Positions 1 through 8,733 of a stretch of 64,000 nt of DNA are shown piece by piece. This stretch comes from Lachnospiraceae bacterium. Lineage in GTDB: Bacteria > Bacillota > Clostridia > Lachnospirales > Lachnospiraceae. Numbering within the stretch: position 1 is the first letter of the stretch; every line of letters begins with the position of its first letter. A program made the position numbers and the translations under genes. The stretch is taken from the NCBI GenBank assembly GCA_902363835.1, contig CABJBM010000011.1:129932-193931 (forward strand). The letters run 5' to 3'. The notes under the pieces are model-generated. The model saw nothing but the letters and a program-made list of their open reading frames with translations. It was not told the origin of the DNA and did no database searches.

Positions 1-337
1 TACAATAGTATTCTAAGGCGGTTGTCTTTCCGGCTCCTGCAGCTCCGCATACAAGCGTAATATCATTTTTTATGTGTGCGTGTGAGCATGTAAACAAGAC
101 TTCTTTTGTATTATATAAATCCTTGTAAAATTGCGAGGTTTGAAAACCGTTTAAACGCTCTTTACTAACTGATAAATATTGAATGATGGTATTTTCTACC
201 TTGTCATTATTTCCGGTATATGAATTATCCAAATACTGTGAAATAACCGAGGTGGAAAGACCTGTTTCTTTTGAAATCTGCCGTTGTGATTTTCCCGACT
301 CCTTCATAAAAGTACTTAACATATTTCTTACATCCAT
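1..337 (-). CDS. Mu-like transposition helper ATPase (MuB/TniB type), partial
   Basis: The 5' part of a transposition helper ATPase; the gene runs off the left window edge. The ATG at 337 follows a good AGGAGG and lies 4 nt after the transposase stop codon, so the two genes are probably co-translated. The roughly 112 visible residues start with a lambda/XRE-type helix-turn-helix (about residues 1-60, including GKSQRQISKETGLS) and reach a Walker A loop, GAAGAGKTT, at residues 98-106. The order HTH then P-loop is that of MuB-like target-selection ATPases, which bind target DNA and activate the transposase. Walker B and the C-terminal part are outside the window, so full length and integrity cannot be judged. 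Confidence 0.8.
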   Translation of the reverse strand, partial: MDVRNMLSTFMKESGKSQRQISKETGLSTSVISQYLDNSYTGNNDKVENTIIQYLSVSKERLNGFQTSQFYKDLYNTKEVLFTCSHAHIKNDITLVCGAAGAGKTTALEYYC

Positions 338-341
338 AATC

Positions 342-2141
342 TCAACCTCCTATTGCTTTTTTATATTTCGCCATAAGGGAAGCACTCACGCTTTCCTCTT
401 CTGGAGTCCGTTTTGATTCCACCGAAGCATTTAAAATTCTGCTGTTTTCCGTCATTTTGGGATTAACACTGTCTACAACCTTCATATCAGGGTTTTCCTC
501 ATACCGTTTTTCAGTCAACTGGTTTCTTGCTATAATCTGCATGGCATCCAGTTCCCTGACAGGCTTATATTTTTCAACCAGCTTCTTGGCATTCTTGATT
601 TCCTTTTGTGCTTCTCTCATTTGTTCCTGTGTCGTATGACGGAACGGAGTTCTTACTTTAGCCATTGCCTTGCAAATTGCCCTCATATCCATATCAAAGA
701 TATTCAGCTCGTCCATGTTGTAAGGGTCTGCATTAATTATGACTTTTTCTCCAACATGAGCCAGAAGCTCCGTATTGTAATACATTCGGTTCTGATACCT
801 AATACCATTTTTATCAACGGTTCTTTCATCGAAAGTTCCGCAAAGAATACGGAGAATTGACTTATCCATAACCTCTTTCTTGGTATGTAGATTTTCAAAG
901 TACACCTGTTCCGGACATTTATTGTCCATGTCGATTCCCTCGCTGGCTGTATGATTGTATTCTTCGAAATAGCCTTTTAGCAATTCTGTGAATTCCTCCA
1001 TTGTTGGAGCAATGGGAGCCAGTTTATCAAACATGACACGCATATTTTCTGGTCTTTGTTTTGCATCTTTTCCTAAATAAGTAGGGAGGAACTTACAAAG
1101 CCTGTCTTCAAAAGTTCCAAAGAACCGTTCTACCGTTTTTGCCTGTCCATGGTATGGACTAGCATATATGGTTCCGATTCCCAATTGTTTTACTAAGGAA
1201 ATAGGAAAATCTGCATTAAATGATTTCTCCCTGTAATCCTTTCCATTATCAAAATAGACTTCGTTTGGGACTCCATGCCCTTCCATGCCTAAGCGTAAAC
1301 ATTGTTTAACGACAGTGGCATCTGCTGATTTATCCCTTACAATAAATGATATTACCTTGTTAGAACGTGCATCAAAGAATACGGTGAGCCAAGGTCTGAA
1401 TACCCTGCCCCGATTATTAATAACTGCGGCATCAACCAAATGGTGGTCAGAAAACCAGATATCATTGGAATTGATGTCAAGCCTGCTTCTTTCCATAGAC
1501 GGAAGATTATCACGAAAAGCCTTTTCTCCTTCCCGGTAATAAATCATGACCAGTTTTGGAATGGTAGCTATTTTTCGTTCAAATACCGATACAGACGGAA
1601 TATCATTATATACTTCTTGGGTCTTTTCCCAACAGCGTTGTACTGTCCTTTTCTGCAATGTCATATACAGGGCATAGAAGTAATTCCATGCATCATCAGA
1701 TATATTTATCTGTCCTCGGTTGTAACCGCCCCTTTTGTCTATCAGGTCAGCCACATCACCAGCTTTGTATTTGCGTTGCCATCTGAAAAGCTGTGTCTTT
1801 GTAATCATGTCATCAGGATTATTCTGATTAAAGGTCTTCACGAATTCATCAGGAGATAATTGCGACTTCCTATAATTTTCAACAATCAATGCCTTGAAAT
1901 TGGCTTCTTCTCGCTGTCTTCCTGAAAATTGTGTAATCTCTTTATATGTGATTTCTTCCTGAATGTTGTTATATCTGTTCTGTGCTTCCTGCGGAAGACT
2001 TTCCAGAGCGATTTCTATTTGAATACCGCCCCTTCCTTTTCCTTTAATATGGCGATACTCATAGTTTTCTATATTTAATTGTATCGCTCTTTCAGTTTTT
2101 CTCAGTAGTTTTGCTACTTCCTTAACCTTTAACCATATCAA
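342..2141 (-). CDS. Mu-type DDE transposase (MuA-like)
   Basis: A 599-residue transposase of the Mu/rve integrase family. The N-terminus (about 1-50) resembles the Mu end-binding winged helix, followed by a second DNA-binding region to about residue 200. The catalytic core (about 220-360) shows the DDE triad: D232 in WFSDHHLVDA, D298 in VYFDNGKD and E338 in AKTVERFFGT, with 39 residues between the last two. The C-terminal tail is basic and may contact the helper ATPase. The order regulator, transposase, ATPase is that of Mu-like phages and transposons. The ORF is intact with all three acidic residues, so the protein is probably active. It should bind the terminal repeats at 3181-3444. Confidence 0.9.
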   Translation of the reverse strand: MIWLKVKEVAKLLRKTERAIQLNIENYEYRHIKGKGRGGIQIEIALESLPQEAQNRYNNIQEEITYKEITQFSGRQREEANFKALIVENYRKSQLSPDEFVKTFNQNNPDDMITKTQLFRWQRKYKAGDVADLIDKRGGYNRGQINISDDAWNYFYALYMTLQKRTVQRCWEKTQEVYNDIPSVSVFERKIATIPKLVMIYYREGEKAFRDNLPSMERSRLDINSNDIWFSDHHLVDAAVINNRGRVFRPWLTVFFDARSNKVISFIVRDKSADATVVKQCLRLGMEGHGVPNEVYFDNGKDYREKSFNADFPISLVKQLGIGTIYASPYHGQAKTVERFFGTFEDRLCKFLPTYLGKDAKQRPENMRVMFDKLAPIAPTMEEFTELLKGYFEEYNHTASEGIDMDNKCPEQVYFENLHTKKEVMDKSILRILCGTFDERTVDKNGIRYQNRMYYNTELLAHVGEKVIINADPYNMDELNIFDMDMRAICKAMAKVRTPFRHTTQEQMREAQKEIKNAKKLVEKYKPVRELDAMQIIARNQLTEKRYEENPDMKVVDSVNPKMTENSRILNASVESKRTPEEESVSASLMAKYKKAIGG

Positions 2142-2154
2142 AGGATTTCACCGC

Positions 2155-2394
2155 CTAACTTTTTTCAAATACTGCTTTCATTAATTCTTCAACGTCTAAG
2201 CCAGTCACTTTTGATATTTCATATACAGTTCTTAAAGATGGATTGTATTTACCTTTAAGAAGCTGATATACATAGAGTTCCGAGAGACCAGCTTCTTGAG
2301 CTAGGTATTTTTGACTTTTATCCATCTCTTTCAGCCTGATGACAACAAGTCTTCCAAAAGGACTCTTTTTATCTAGCGTCATACGTCTTGACAT
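2155..2394 (-). CDS. Small XRE/Ner-like helix-turn-helix regulator
   Basis: A 79-residue DNA-binding protein with a lambda-repressor-like helix-turn-helix through most of its length (KSQKYLAQEAGLSELYVYQL). It starts at an ATG with a clear AGGAGG and sits 13 nt before the transposase. It is the first gene of the leftward transcript. In Mu, the Ner protein occupies this position and damps early transcription; that role is inferred from position and size. It could bind the palindrome at 2463-2479 in competition with the divergent repressor. Confidence 0.75.
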   Translation of the reverse strand: MSRRMTLDKKSPFGRLVVIRLKEMDKSQKYLAQEAGLSELYVYQLLKGKYNPSLRTVYEISKVTGLDVEELMKAVFEKS

Positions 2395-2456
2395 CTCTGC
2401 ACCTCCTAGCCATTGATTTTTCTTGATTTTTTAGTATAATTAATGTAGCTACTTAT

Positions 2457-2485
2457 ATTATAATGTCGGAAACCGACATTGTCAA
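2457..2485 (-). promoter_or_regulatory. Leftward transposase promoter with palindromic operator as its spacer
   Basis: Reading leftward, there is a perfect -35 TTGACA (2480-2485), a 17-nt spacer (2463-2479) and a perfect -10 TATAAT (2457-2462). The spacer is exactly the palindrome ATGTCGG-AAA-CCGACAT, so a bound repressor would exclude RNA polymerase. A further half-site GTCGG lies at 2496-2500. The element sits between the divergent repressor (+) and the Ner-like gene (-). Confidence 0.8.
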
Positions 2486-2520
2486 GCATAAAAAGGTCGG
2501 AATATTTCGGGAGGTATATC

Positions 2521-3126
2521 ATGTCTACTATAAATGAACGATTCAAGGAATTAAGAGATTTGCTAGGGTTTAATCAAAAGGACTTTTCTAATGAAGTGGG
2601 AATATCTAGAACGCACATATCAGGTATAGAAAATGGAAAGGATAATCCTTCTTTGTCATTGTCTAAATTAGTGTGTTACAAATTTGGTGTGAATGAAGAA
2701 TGGTTATTAGAAGGGATAGGGGAGGTCTTTGTTACAGGTAAATCATTTGATGACTTTTCTGACGATGGAATAAAATCAAAATATGATGTAATGAAATCCT
2801 TTTTAGAACAAGTAATCTATAATTTAAATGGAGATGACCTTAAAAATGTAGTTACTGCATTTTCTAACTTTGTCAGTATTATCACCATGAAGGGATTAGA
2901 CGAAGAAAACAAAAGTAGGTACTTAGATAAAATGTCCTGTGTTATGAAATCTCTTGAACAAATTACTTATAATTCATACATGCTTAAAAACATATCTGAT
3001 AGTAATTACAAGTCTTTACTAAAGTATAAAACAGGCACAGAAGATGGAATAAAAATAATAGATGAAAACATTAAGGAAGCATTAACCTGTTACTTATCAC
3101 AATATGAAAAAGATTTAAAATTATAA
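2521..3126 (+). CDS. XRE-family transposon/phage repressor
   Basis: A 201-residue repressor-like protein. I start it at ATG 2521, 8 nt after a GGGAGG site, rather than at the upstream in-frame start. Residues 1-65 form an XRE helix-turn-helix (LGFNQKDFSNEVGISRTHIS), ending in the WLLEG motif common in clostridial phage repressors. The remainder is predicted helical and has no domain I recognise. It is divergent from the ner-transposase operon across a shared promoter and operator, and is the last gene before the transposon end. It is probably the lysogeny or transposition repressor, equivalent to Mu c by position. The terminator at 3213-3257 ends it. Confidence 0.8.
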   Translation: MSTINERFKELRDLLGFNQKDFSNEVGISRTHISGIENGKDNPSLSLSKLVCYKFGVNEEWLLEGIGEVFVTGKSFDDFSDDGIKSKYDVMKSFLEQVIYNLNGDDLKNVVTAFSNFVSIITMKGLDEENKSRYLDKMSCVMKSLEQITYNSYMLKNISDSNYKSLLKYKTGTEDGIKIIDENIKEALTCYLSQYEKDLKL

Positions 3127-3180
3127 ATGCATATAAGTCATTTATATTGTATATTTATACATTTTTTGGTTCCTTAGTAT

Positions 3181-3464
3181 TTCGTTAGTCATTCCTTATA
3201 AAAAAACATAAGAAAAGTCCGTTAAACATTGATTTAAACATGTTTTACGGACTTTTTAAACATTTCATCAAATTTCGTTAGTGATAAAAAATTTAATACT
3301 CAGTTGCGTTTTGCTTCGTTAGTCGGCTTTAATTCGATTTAATGAATTTTAAGGCTGAAAGGTGCATAAAATAACGAGTTTTCAAAAATTTTAAGGAGAT
3401 TTAAGGGTCTTTAAAGGTATAACTTTCTAGGAAACACTAACGAAATAGTTACTTTTTGTGTACA
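3181..3464. repeat. End of Mu-like element with four transposase-binding sites
   Basis: Three direct copies of TTCGTTAGT lie at 3181-3189, 3274-3282 and 3315-3323. One inverted copy, ACTAACGAA, lies at 3436-3444, close to the outer end. This resembles the L1-L3 sites of Mu. The outermost site is followed by a sequence that, read inward, begins TGTACA at 3464. I propose 3464 as the terminal base because Mu-family ends carry TG...CA. The opposite end is outside the window, so a target duplication (candidate 5 bp at 3465-3469) cannot be confirmed. Confidence 0.7.
3213..3257 (+). terminator. Rho-independent terminator after the repressor
   Basis: Inverted arms AAAAGTCCGTTAAAC and GTTTTACGGACTTTT surround an A/T-rich loop and end in a T-run. 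It lies within the transposon end and stops repressor transcription before the element boundary. The arms are nearly symmetric, so it may also block transcription entering from outside. Confidence 0.75.
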
Positions 3465-3580
3465 GTCTCACAGTATTTTTTGCAGCAAGCCCTTTTTATG
3501 TCTATGTATCTTTCCAAGTCATCTTTGCCTGCATCCTGTAAGGAAAAACCATTATTAATCAAGTCATCTGTTAATACCAT
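3449..3580 (-). pseudogene. GNAT-like acetyltransferase gene interrupted by the Mu-like element
   Basis: An ATG at 3580 with AGGAGG just upstream opens a frame of 38 codons of ordinary protein before reaching the proposed transposon end at 3464. The frame then reads only five more codons into the element before a TAA. The visible N-terminus (including KDDLERYIDIKRACCKKY) resembles the first strand and helix of small GNAT N-acetyltransferases, where an (E/D)IKRxCYxKY-like segment is common. The rest of the gene should lie beyond the other element end, outside the window. The interruption is seen in the sequence; the family call is by resemblance. Confidence 0.55.
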
Positions 3581-3847
3581 ATGTCCTCCTGACTGCCGAC
3601 AGCCATCTGCTTATTAATTGATCCATGCCATATAAAAGGAGATGACGGGTATCGGCCATATTGATTTTATGTGTTATTATTATCATAATCGTATGAATGG
3701 ATAAATATTACCATATCTGACAAGCAGGTCCCTGCTTTGCAAATTTTGTCTCCCCAATAAATTAAAATTAGGTCAAGAGTGACAGGTACTTTTCTGCTTT
3801 TTTATCATAACATAAGGCAAATTGTTTTATTGAAAGGCATTAAAATT

Positions 3848-5443
3848 ATGGCTTCTTGCCCTGTAGGACTATCTCCTTATACCATCAGATCCGGCGATAC
3901 GCTATGGCTGATCTCACAACGTTATTATACCTCCACTGCTGCAATTATGGCAGCAAATCCAGGCTTAAATCCAAATAACTTAACAGTGGGGCAAACCATT
4001 TGTATTCCGACAAGAAGAGCTCCCCGCCCTCCGGTTCCAGCTCCACCTTCCGGAGGTTCCTCAGGAGGCCGCCCGAGCCGCTGTCCCGTAGGACTCCGCA
4101 GCTATACCATTCAGCGAAATGATACCTTATGGAATCTTGCCCAGCGTTATTGCACCACTGTAGAAAGCATCAGGGTCCTGAATCCCGGATTAAATCCCAA
4201 TAATCTGAGGGCCGGCCAGACGATCTGGATACCGGCCGGGTACCAGCTGCCCAATTTACCCTTCTGGTTCCGTTCTCAGGCTATTACACCAGAGGAACAA
4301 ACCGAAGACAATGAAATGGCTTTCTGCCCGGAGGAAGCTGATTCCTATGTCATTGAATCCGGAGATACAATATGGCTGATTTCTCAGCGCTTTGAAACTA
4401 CGGCAGAAGAAATTATCGCTGTAAACCCAGGTATTGATCCTGCCAATCTGCTTGTCGGGCAAGTGATCTGTATTCCCAGGAGACGAAATAACATTCTTCA
4501 GCCGTTGCCTATACCTCAGCCAACACCACAACCAATGCCCATACCTCAGCCAACACCACAGCCGACTCCTCGGCCAACACCACAACCGACTCCTCAGCCG
4601 ACTCCTCAGCCAACACCACAACCGACTCCACAACCAACACCACAACCAACTCCTCAGCCGACTCCACAACCGACTCCTCAGCCGACTCCGCAACCGATGC
4701 CTATACCTCAGCCAACACCACAGCCGACTCCACAACCAACACCACAACCAACTCCTCAGCCAACACCACAACCAACTCCACAGCCAACACCGCAACCAAC
4801 TCCTCAGCCAACACCACAACCAACTCCACAACCAACTCCTCAGCCAATGCCCATACCACGGCCTATGCCTGAGCCGACAGAACCTCCCCTTTTCCTCTGG
4901 GTAAGCAAGGAAGAGCAGAATTTAAACAACTATCTTCGCCTTTTATGGATACAGCATGTTTACTGGGCCAAAATGGCAATGCAGAGCATAATAATGGGTC
5001 TTCCGGATGCACAATCAGTTGCCAATCGACTTATGCAGAATCCAAAAGATTTTGAGGTAGCTTTACAGACTTTCTACGGAAATGACGTTGCTGCAAATTT
5101 TGAAAAGCTGCTTAACGATCACCTTTCACTTGCTAACGATTTTATCATGGCTATAAAAGCAGGAAATACATCAGCAGCAGCGGACGCCGAAAAACAGTTA
5201 TATCAAAATGCTGATCAGATTGCAACTTTTCTTGGAAACATTAATCCAAATTGGTCAACAGAAGAATGGAAAAGTATGCTTCGCGACCATCTTGCACTGT
5301 TGAAAGAAGACCTCTGTCATATATTATCCGGTAATTTTGAGGACAGCGTCGGTACATTTACCGATATCGAGAGGGGCGTACTGGAAATGGCCGATATCAT
5401 GGCCCTTGGAATTGTAAAACAATTTCCTCAGTATTTCAGATAA
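3848..5443 (+). CDS. Triple-LysM protein with Pro-Gln-Pro-Thr linker and helical C-terminal domain
   Basis: A 531-residue protein. I choose ATG 3848 (GAAAGG 10 nt upstream) over an in-frame start at 3779 because it places the first LysM at the N-terminus. Three LysM domains (about 10-55, 78-122 and 160-205) share [20 protein letters not shown] cores and GLNPNNLxVGQxICIP ends; they should bind peptidoglycan or chitin-like glycans. A linker of tandem PQPT units follows (about 218-345). The last 180 residues look helical, with two HL(S/A)L-type helices, and resemble an uncharacterised helical-bundle domain. No N-terminal signal peptide is visible, so export may be non-classical, or the protein may be spore-associated. 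A terminator follows at 5555. Confidence 0.8.
   Translation: MASCPVGLSPYTIRSGDTLWLISQRYYTSTAAIMAANPGLNPNNLTVGQTICIPTRRAPRPPVPAPPSGGSSGGRPSRCPVGLRSYTIQRNDTLWNLAQRYCTTVESIRVLNPGLNPNNLRAGQTIWIPAGYQLPNLPFWFRSQAITPEEQTEDNEMAFCPEEADSYVIESGDTIWLISQRFETTAEEIIAVNPGIDPANLLVGQVICIPRRRNNILQPLPIPQPTPQPMPIPQPTPQPTPRPTPQPTPQPTPQPTPQPTPQPTPQPTPQPTPQPTPQPTPQPMPIPQPTPQPTPQPTPQPTPQPTPQPTPQPTPQPTPQPTPQPTPQPTPQPMPIPRPMPEPTEPPLFLWVSKEEQNLNNYLRLLWIQHVYWAKMAMQSIIMGLPDAQSVANRLMQNPKDFEVALQTFYGNDVAANFEKLLNDHLSLANDFIMAIKAGNTSAAADAEKQLYQNADQIATFLGNINPNWSTEEWKSMLRDHLALLKEDLCHILSGNFEDSVGTFTDIERGVLEMADIMALGIVKQFPQYFR
4499..4880 (+). repeat. Tandem repeats encoding PQPT / [10 protein letters not shown] linker
   Basis: A run of 12-nt units (CAGCCGACTCCT-like and CAACCAACACCA-like) encodes Pro-Gln-Pro-Thr, with three spaced PMPIP interruptions. 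The synonymous alternation CCT/CCA/CCG and ACT/ACA suggests expansion by slippage followed by drift. Copy number is likely to vary between strains. Confidence 0.9.
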
Positions 5444-5554
5444 GCCGGGTTAAAACCATCAGCTGAGGCGTGGCTTATAACTCTGTATCCATCACCAAAG
5501 CACTCATCTCATGCACTTTGTAACCATCAAAAGGCTTAAACATGTTAAGATAGT

Positions 5555-5582
5555 AAAAAGCCAATTGCCGCTTTGGCTTTTT
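5555..5582 (+). terminator. Terminator after the LysM gene
   Basis: Stem AAAAAGCCAA / TTTGGCTTTTT around a TTGCCGC loop, 112 nt after the LysM stop codon. The T-run suits the plus strand, and the A-run makes it usable in the other direction for the convergent GH32 operon. Confidence 0.75.
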
Positions 5583-5651
5583 CAAATGATCGATTATTTA
5601 TCAGGAACCAGACAACGGCAGACGGTTCCTTTTCCAGGTTCCATTATGTAA

Positions 5652-5771
5652 TTATTTTTTCAGCCACTAAGTCCCATGAAACCGCCTGGAACTATAAGAT
5701 TGGATTCAAAAAATATTTATGTATTGGAACCTGGAGCCGGAACCGGACATTTAAGGTGCCATATTTTATAA
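5652..5771 (+). pseudogene. Possible relic of a SAM-dependent methyltransferase (motif I only)
   Basis: A 39-codon open stretch without its own start region includes IYVLEPGAGTGHL, which matches methyltransferase motif I (hydrophobic-LEPGAGTGxL). It ends at TAA after seven more codons. Nothing downstream continues the fold. The rest of the 5444-5889 gap holds the terminator at 5555 and a 10-bp inverted repeat (TTCCAGGTTCC near 5632 and GGAACCTGGA near 5726). I regard this as a gene fragment at best. Confidence 0.3.
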
Positions 5772-5889
5772 TCAGTCTCTGCCTTTGGTATCATGTACAA
5801 AAGCCGGCTTCCAATCTTTAGACTTTTAAACCTCTGAAAGAGGAAACCAGGAAATTGTGACCTGCTTCTCCATGATACATTCTCCGCTG

Positions 5890-7260
5890 TCAGTTAATTT
5901 CAAACAAAGATACTTCAAGGCTGCCTTTCCATTTAATCGTATCATAAGGGGTGTCAGGGAATACGACCATAGTGACCATATTAAGCCCTCCGTCTGCAAA
6001 TACTTCCAGAACAGATACATCAAAAATCACTTCAAGATCCCAGCTGCCTTTTTTCAGGCGTTTTGCGGAGGCAACGGAATATTCCGGTGTCATAAACTGT
6101 TCATCAAACTCCCGATATCCGGCAATCGTCCGATTCACAGTTATGGTATCTTCTGTTACCTCAATCTCCAGCCTCTGTCCTTCGCTGTTTGCCAGATAGA
6201 TCCTTCCCTCTCCCTCTCCTTTGATTTTCAAGCCAAAGGTTTCTGTCAGCAGATGCGCACCGCTGTTAACCGGATATGCCATATGCCGGAACTTATCAAG
6301 ACCTTCCGCATGACCGGCCAGCCGGTATCCCTCCTTTGTTTCACAAATGGACAAGCTTCTTGCCAGAGTCGCCTGACCACAGAATTCATTGGTAGGAACC
6401 ATGGATGCATAGGCCCAATTCATGGCCCAGCCCATAAACAGGGGAGAATCATAATTCTGAAACGTAACACCAGCATAATTATCAAAGCCGTCATCCAGCC
6501 AAAGCACCTCATCTGCCGGATGAGTACAGATGAACTTGTCCCCATCAAAGTCCCCGATAAAATACTGGGTCCTGCAGCGATTCTCATCCGTCTTGGTCAT
6601 ACTCACTACCAAAATCCAGAATACCTGATCCTTATGCCTGATCCGAAATAAATCCGGACACTCCCATACACCTTTCCCATAGTTGCCTTCAGGGCCGAAT
6701 TCTCCTGTTTTTTCCCATTTCTTCAGATCCTGGGAACTGTAAAAGCAAACCCGGTCCTGGGCCGCCAACACCAGGCTCCAGCAGCGATGGACAGGGTTCC
6801 AGAATGCCTTGGGATCTCTGAAATCAGGAATGCCGGGATTTTCAATCACCGGATTTAAATAAGACTTCTCAAAATGCTTTCCCCCATCAACGCTGTAAGC
6901 AATGCTTTGCTGCTCCAGTCCCGTCTCATTATTATGGCTGGTATAAACGGCAATAATAGGGGGATTTTCCTTTGTTCCGTAACCCGAGGTGTTATACTTA
7001 TCGTAAACGCTGCTGCCCGAAAAGATATACCCCAGTTCATCCGGATACAGCGCCATAGGGAGATGCTCCCAGTGCAGCAGATCCTTTGTCACCGCATGCC
7101 CCCAGTGCATTGGGCCCCATACGGTATCAGATGGGTATTTCTGATAGCAGAAATGATACGTCCCGTTTATGTACACCATACCGTTAGGGTCATTCATCCA
7201 GTTATCGGCTGGAGTAAAATGAATCCTGGGCCGAAAATCTCTTATTCCTTTTGTGCTCAT
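5890..7260 (-). CDS. GH32 beta-fructosidase, copy A
   Basis: A 456-residue glycoside hydrolase family 32 enzyme, which cleaves terminal beta-fructosyl residues from sucrose, fructo-oligosaccharides or fructan. The five-bladed propeller carries NWMNDPNG (nucleophile D24), FRDP (transition-state stabiliser D149) and WECPDLF (acid/base E200). A smaller C-terminal beta-sandwich ends in a short family-typical LEVFADGG segment. There is no signal peptide, so it acts in the cytoplasm on imported sugar. It is the last gene of the operon, 30 nt after its paralogue; both are 456 residues with catalytic residues at identical positions, so they arose by tandem duplication. Exact substrate (sucrose, sucrose-6-phosphate or kestose) is not visible. 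Confidence 0.9.
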   Translation of the reverse strand: MSTKGIRDFRPRIHFTPADNWMNDPNGMVYINGTYHFCYQKYPSDTVWGPMHWGHAVTKDLLHWEHLPMALYPDELGYIFSGSSVYDKYNTSGYGTKENPPIIAVYTSHNNETGLEQQSIAYSVDGGKHFEKSYLNPVIENPGIPDFRDPKAFWNPVHRCWSLVLAAQDRVCFYSSQDLKKWEKTGEFGPEGNYGKGVWECPDLFRIRHKDQVFWILVVSMTKTDENRCRTQYFIGDFDGDKFICTHPADEVLWLDDGFDNYAGVTFQNYDSPLFMGWAMNWAYASMVPTNEFCGQATLARSLSICETKEGYRLAGHAEGLDKFRHMAYPVNSGAHLLTETFGLKIKGEGEGRIYLANSEGQRLEIEVTEDTITVNRTIAGYREFDEQFMTPEYSVASAKRLKKGSWDLEVIFDVSVLEVFADGGLNMVTMVVFPDTPYDTIKWKGSLEVSLFEIN

Positions 7261-7290
7261 GGTATTCCTCCTTTTTTCAGTCTATTTTGG

Positions 7291-8661
7291 CTACTGAAGC
7301 TGGTATATCTGCACCATCAAATCCCCTTGTATGGAGATTTTCTCATAAGGGACATCCGGGTACACTGTCATAGATGCCGTTTCCAGTCCCTTGTCCGCAA
7401 ATACTTCCAGATAAGAAACATCAAGCAATAGTTCCATATCAACATCTCCGCTTAAAAGGCGCTTTGCTTCACCTACGGAATGAAGCTTATCACAATACTT
7501 TTCCGAGAAATCCCAGGCTCCCGCCCGGGACCGGTCAATTCTGATCACATCTTCTCTGATCTCAATTACCAACTCCTGTTTCTTTTCATTTGAAAATGCT
7601 ATCTTTCCGGATTGGCCCTGCACCTTCAATCCAAAGCGTTCACTGATTAATGAATCTCCATCAGCAACAGGGTAAGAAACAGCACGCAAATGATCCAATC
7701 CAAAAGGCTTTGCCGCCAGGCGGTAACCTCTTTCCGTCTTTATCAGGGAAAGCTCTCTGGCCATAGTCATCAATCCTGCAAATTCTCCTGTAGGTACCTG
7801 GTTGGCGTATTCCGGGCTGACTCCCCAGCCTAAATAAATTGGTTTATCATAATTGTGAAAAGTAACCCCGGCATAATTGTCAAATCCAAAATCCAGCCAA
7901 AGAGGTTCCTCTCCCTGCTTTGCGGCCCGGAATGTGTCTCCGTCAAACTCTCCGATAAAATACTGGATATTGGCGCAGCTTTTTCCCGGAAGTGCCATCA
8001 TACTGACCAGCAATACCCACTTTTCTCCTTCTTCCGTCTGTAGAGGAAACAAATCCGTACATTCCCAGGTACTTTCAACCCGATTCTCTTCTCTGCCGAA
8101 CTCACCTGTCTTTTCCCAGTTTTTTAAGTCCGGGGAGGCATAAATATAAGCACAATCTTTGGCCGCCAGAATCATGCTCCAGCATTTCCGCTTCTTATTC
8201 CAGAACACTTTAGGATCTCTGAAATCTGTCAGGCCGGGATTATCAATAACAGGATTGCCATAATATTTTTCAAAATGAAATCCTCCATCCAGGCTGTAAG
8301 CAATGCTTTGGCACTCATGCCCATCCTCCGGGCGGTGGCTGGTGTACATTGCCACCACGGGAACCTCCCCCTCCTTGCCAAAGCCAGATGTATTTTCCTT
8401 ATCATAAGCCATGCTTCCTGAAAAGATATATCCCAGTTCATCTGGATGCAGTGCGATTGGCTGATGTTCCCAGTGCAGCAGATCCCTGCTGACAGCATGG
8501 CCCCAGTGCATCGGTCCCCAGGCAGGCTGTTCCGGATGATTCTGATAATAAAGATGCCACAAACCGTCCATATAGACCATTCCGTTGGGATCATTGCTCC
8601 AGTTTTTTGGCGGTGTGAAATGTACCTTTGGCCTGAAATTACGCACACCCTTTGTACTCAT
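7291..8661 (-). CDS. GH32 beta-fructosidase, copy B
   Basis: A 456-residue paralogue of the following gene with the same architecture: NWSNDPNG (D24), FRDP (D149) and WECTDLF (E200), then a beta-sandwich with YLEVFADKG. The catalytic set is complete. Loop residues near the active site differ (for example WSND here, WMND in copy A), which suggests the two enzymes split chain length or linkage preference. There is no signal peptide. It starts at an ATG with AGGAGG and lies 72 nt after the binding-protein gene, within the same leftward operon under the LacI-type operator. Confidence 0.9.
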   Translation of the reverse strand: MSTKGVRNFRPKVHFTPPKNWSNDPNGMVYMDGLWHLYYQNHPEQPAWGPMHWGHAVSRDLLHWEHQPIALHPDELGYIFSGSMAYDKENTSGFGKEGEVPVVAMYTSHRPEDGHECQSIAYSLDGGFHFEKYYGNPVIDNPGLTDFRDPKVFWNKKRKCWSMILAAKDCAYIYASPDLKNWEKTGEFGREENRVESTWECTDLFPLQTEEGEKWVLLVSMMALPGKSCANIQYFIGEFDGDTFRAAKQGEEPLWLDFGFDNYAGVTFHNYDKPIYLGWGVSPEYANQVPTGEFAGLMTMARELSLIKTERGYRLAAKPFGLDHLRAVSYPVADGDSLISERFGLKVQGQSGKIAFSNEKKQELVIEIREDVIRIDRSRAGAWDFSEKYCDKLHSVGEAKRLLSGDVDMELLLDVSYLEVFADKGLETASMTVYPDVPYEKISIQGDLMVQIYQLQ

Positions 8662-8733
8662 GTCTTATCCTCCTAGCAATATAGCAGAGGCTGCCGTACA
8701 GTCTATCCTGTGTGGCAGCCCTGTTAATTTTTA

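Noticed and set aside
4256..4831. 191-codon antisense ORF rich in Trp, Cys and Leu
   Set aside because: It is the reverse reading of the PQPT repeat; the composition is an artefact of the repeat unit.
4499..4880. Possible CRISPR-like array
   Set aside because: The 12-nt units are coding, contiguous and lack spacers. No other CRISPR array or cas gene is visible in the window.
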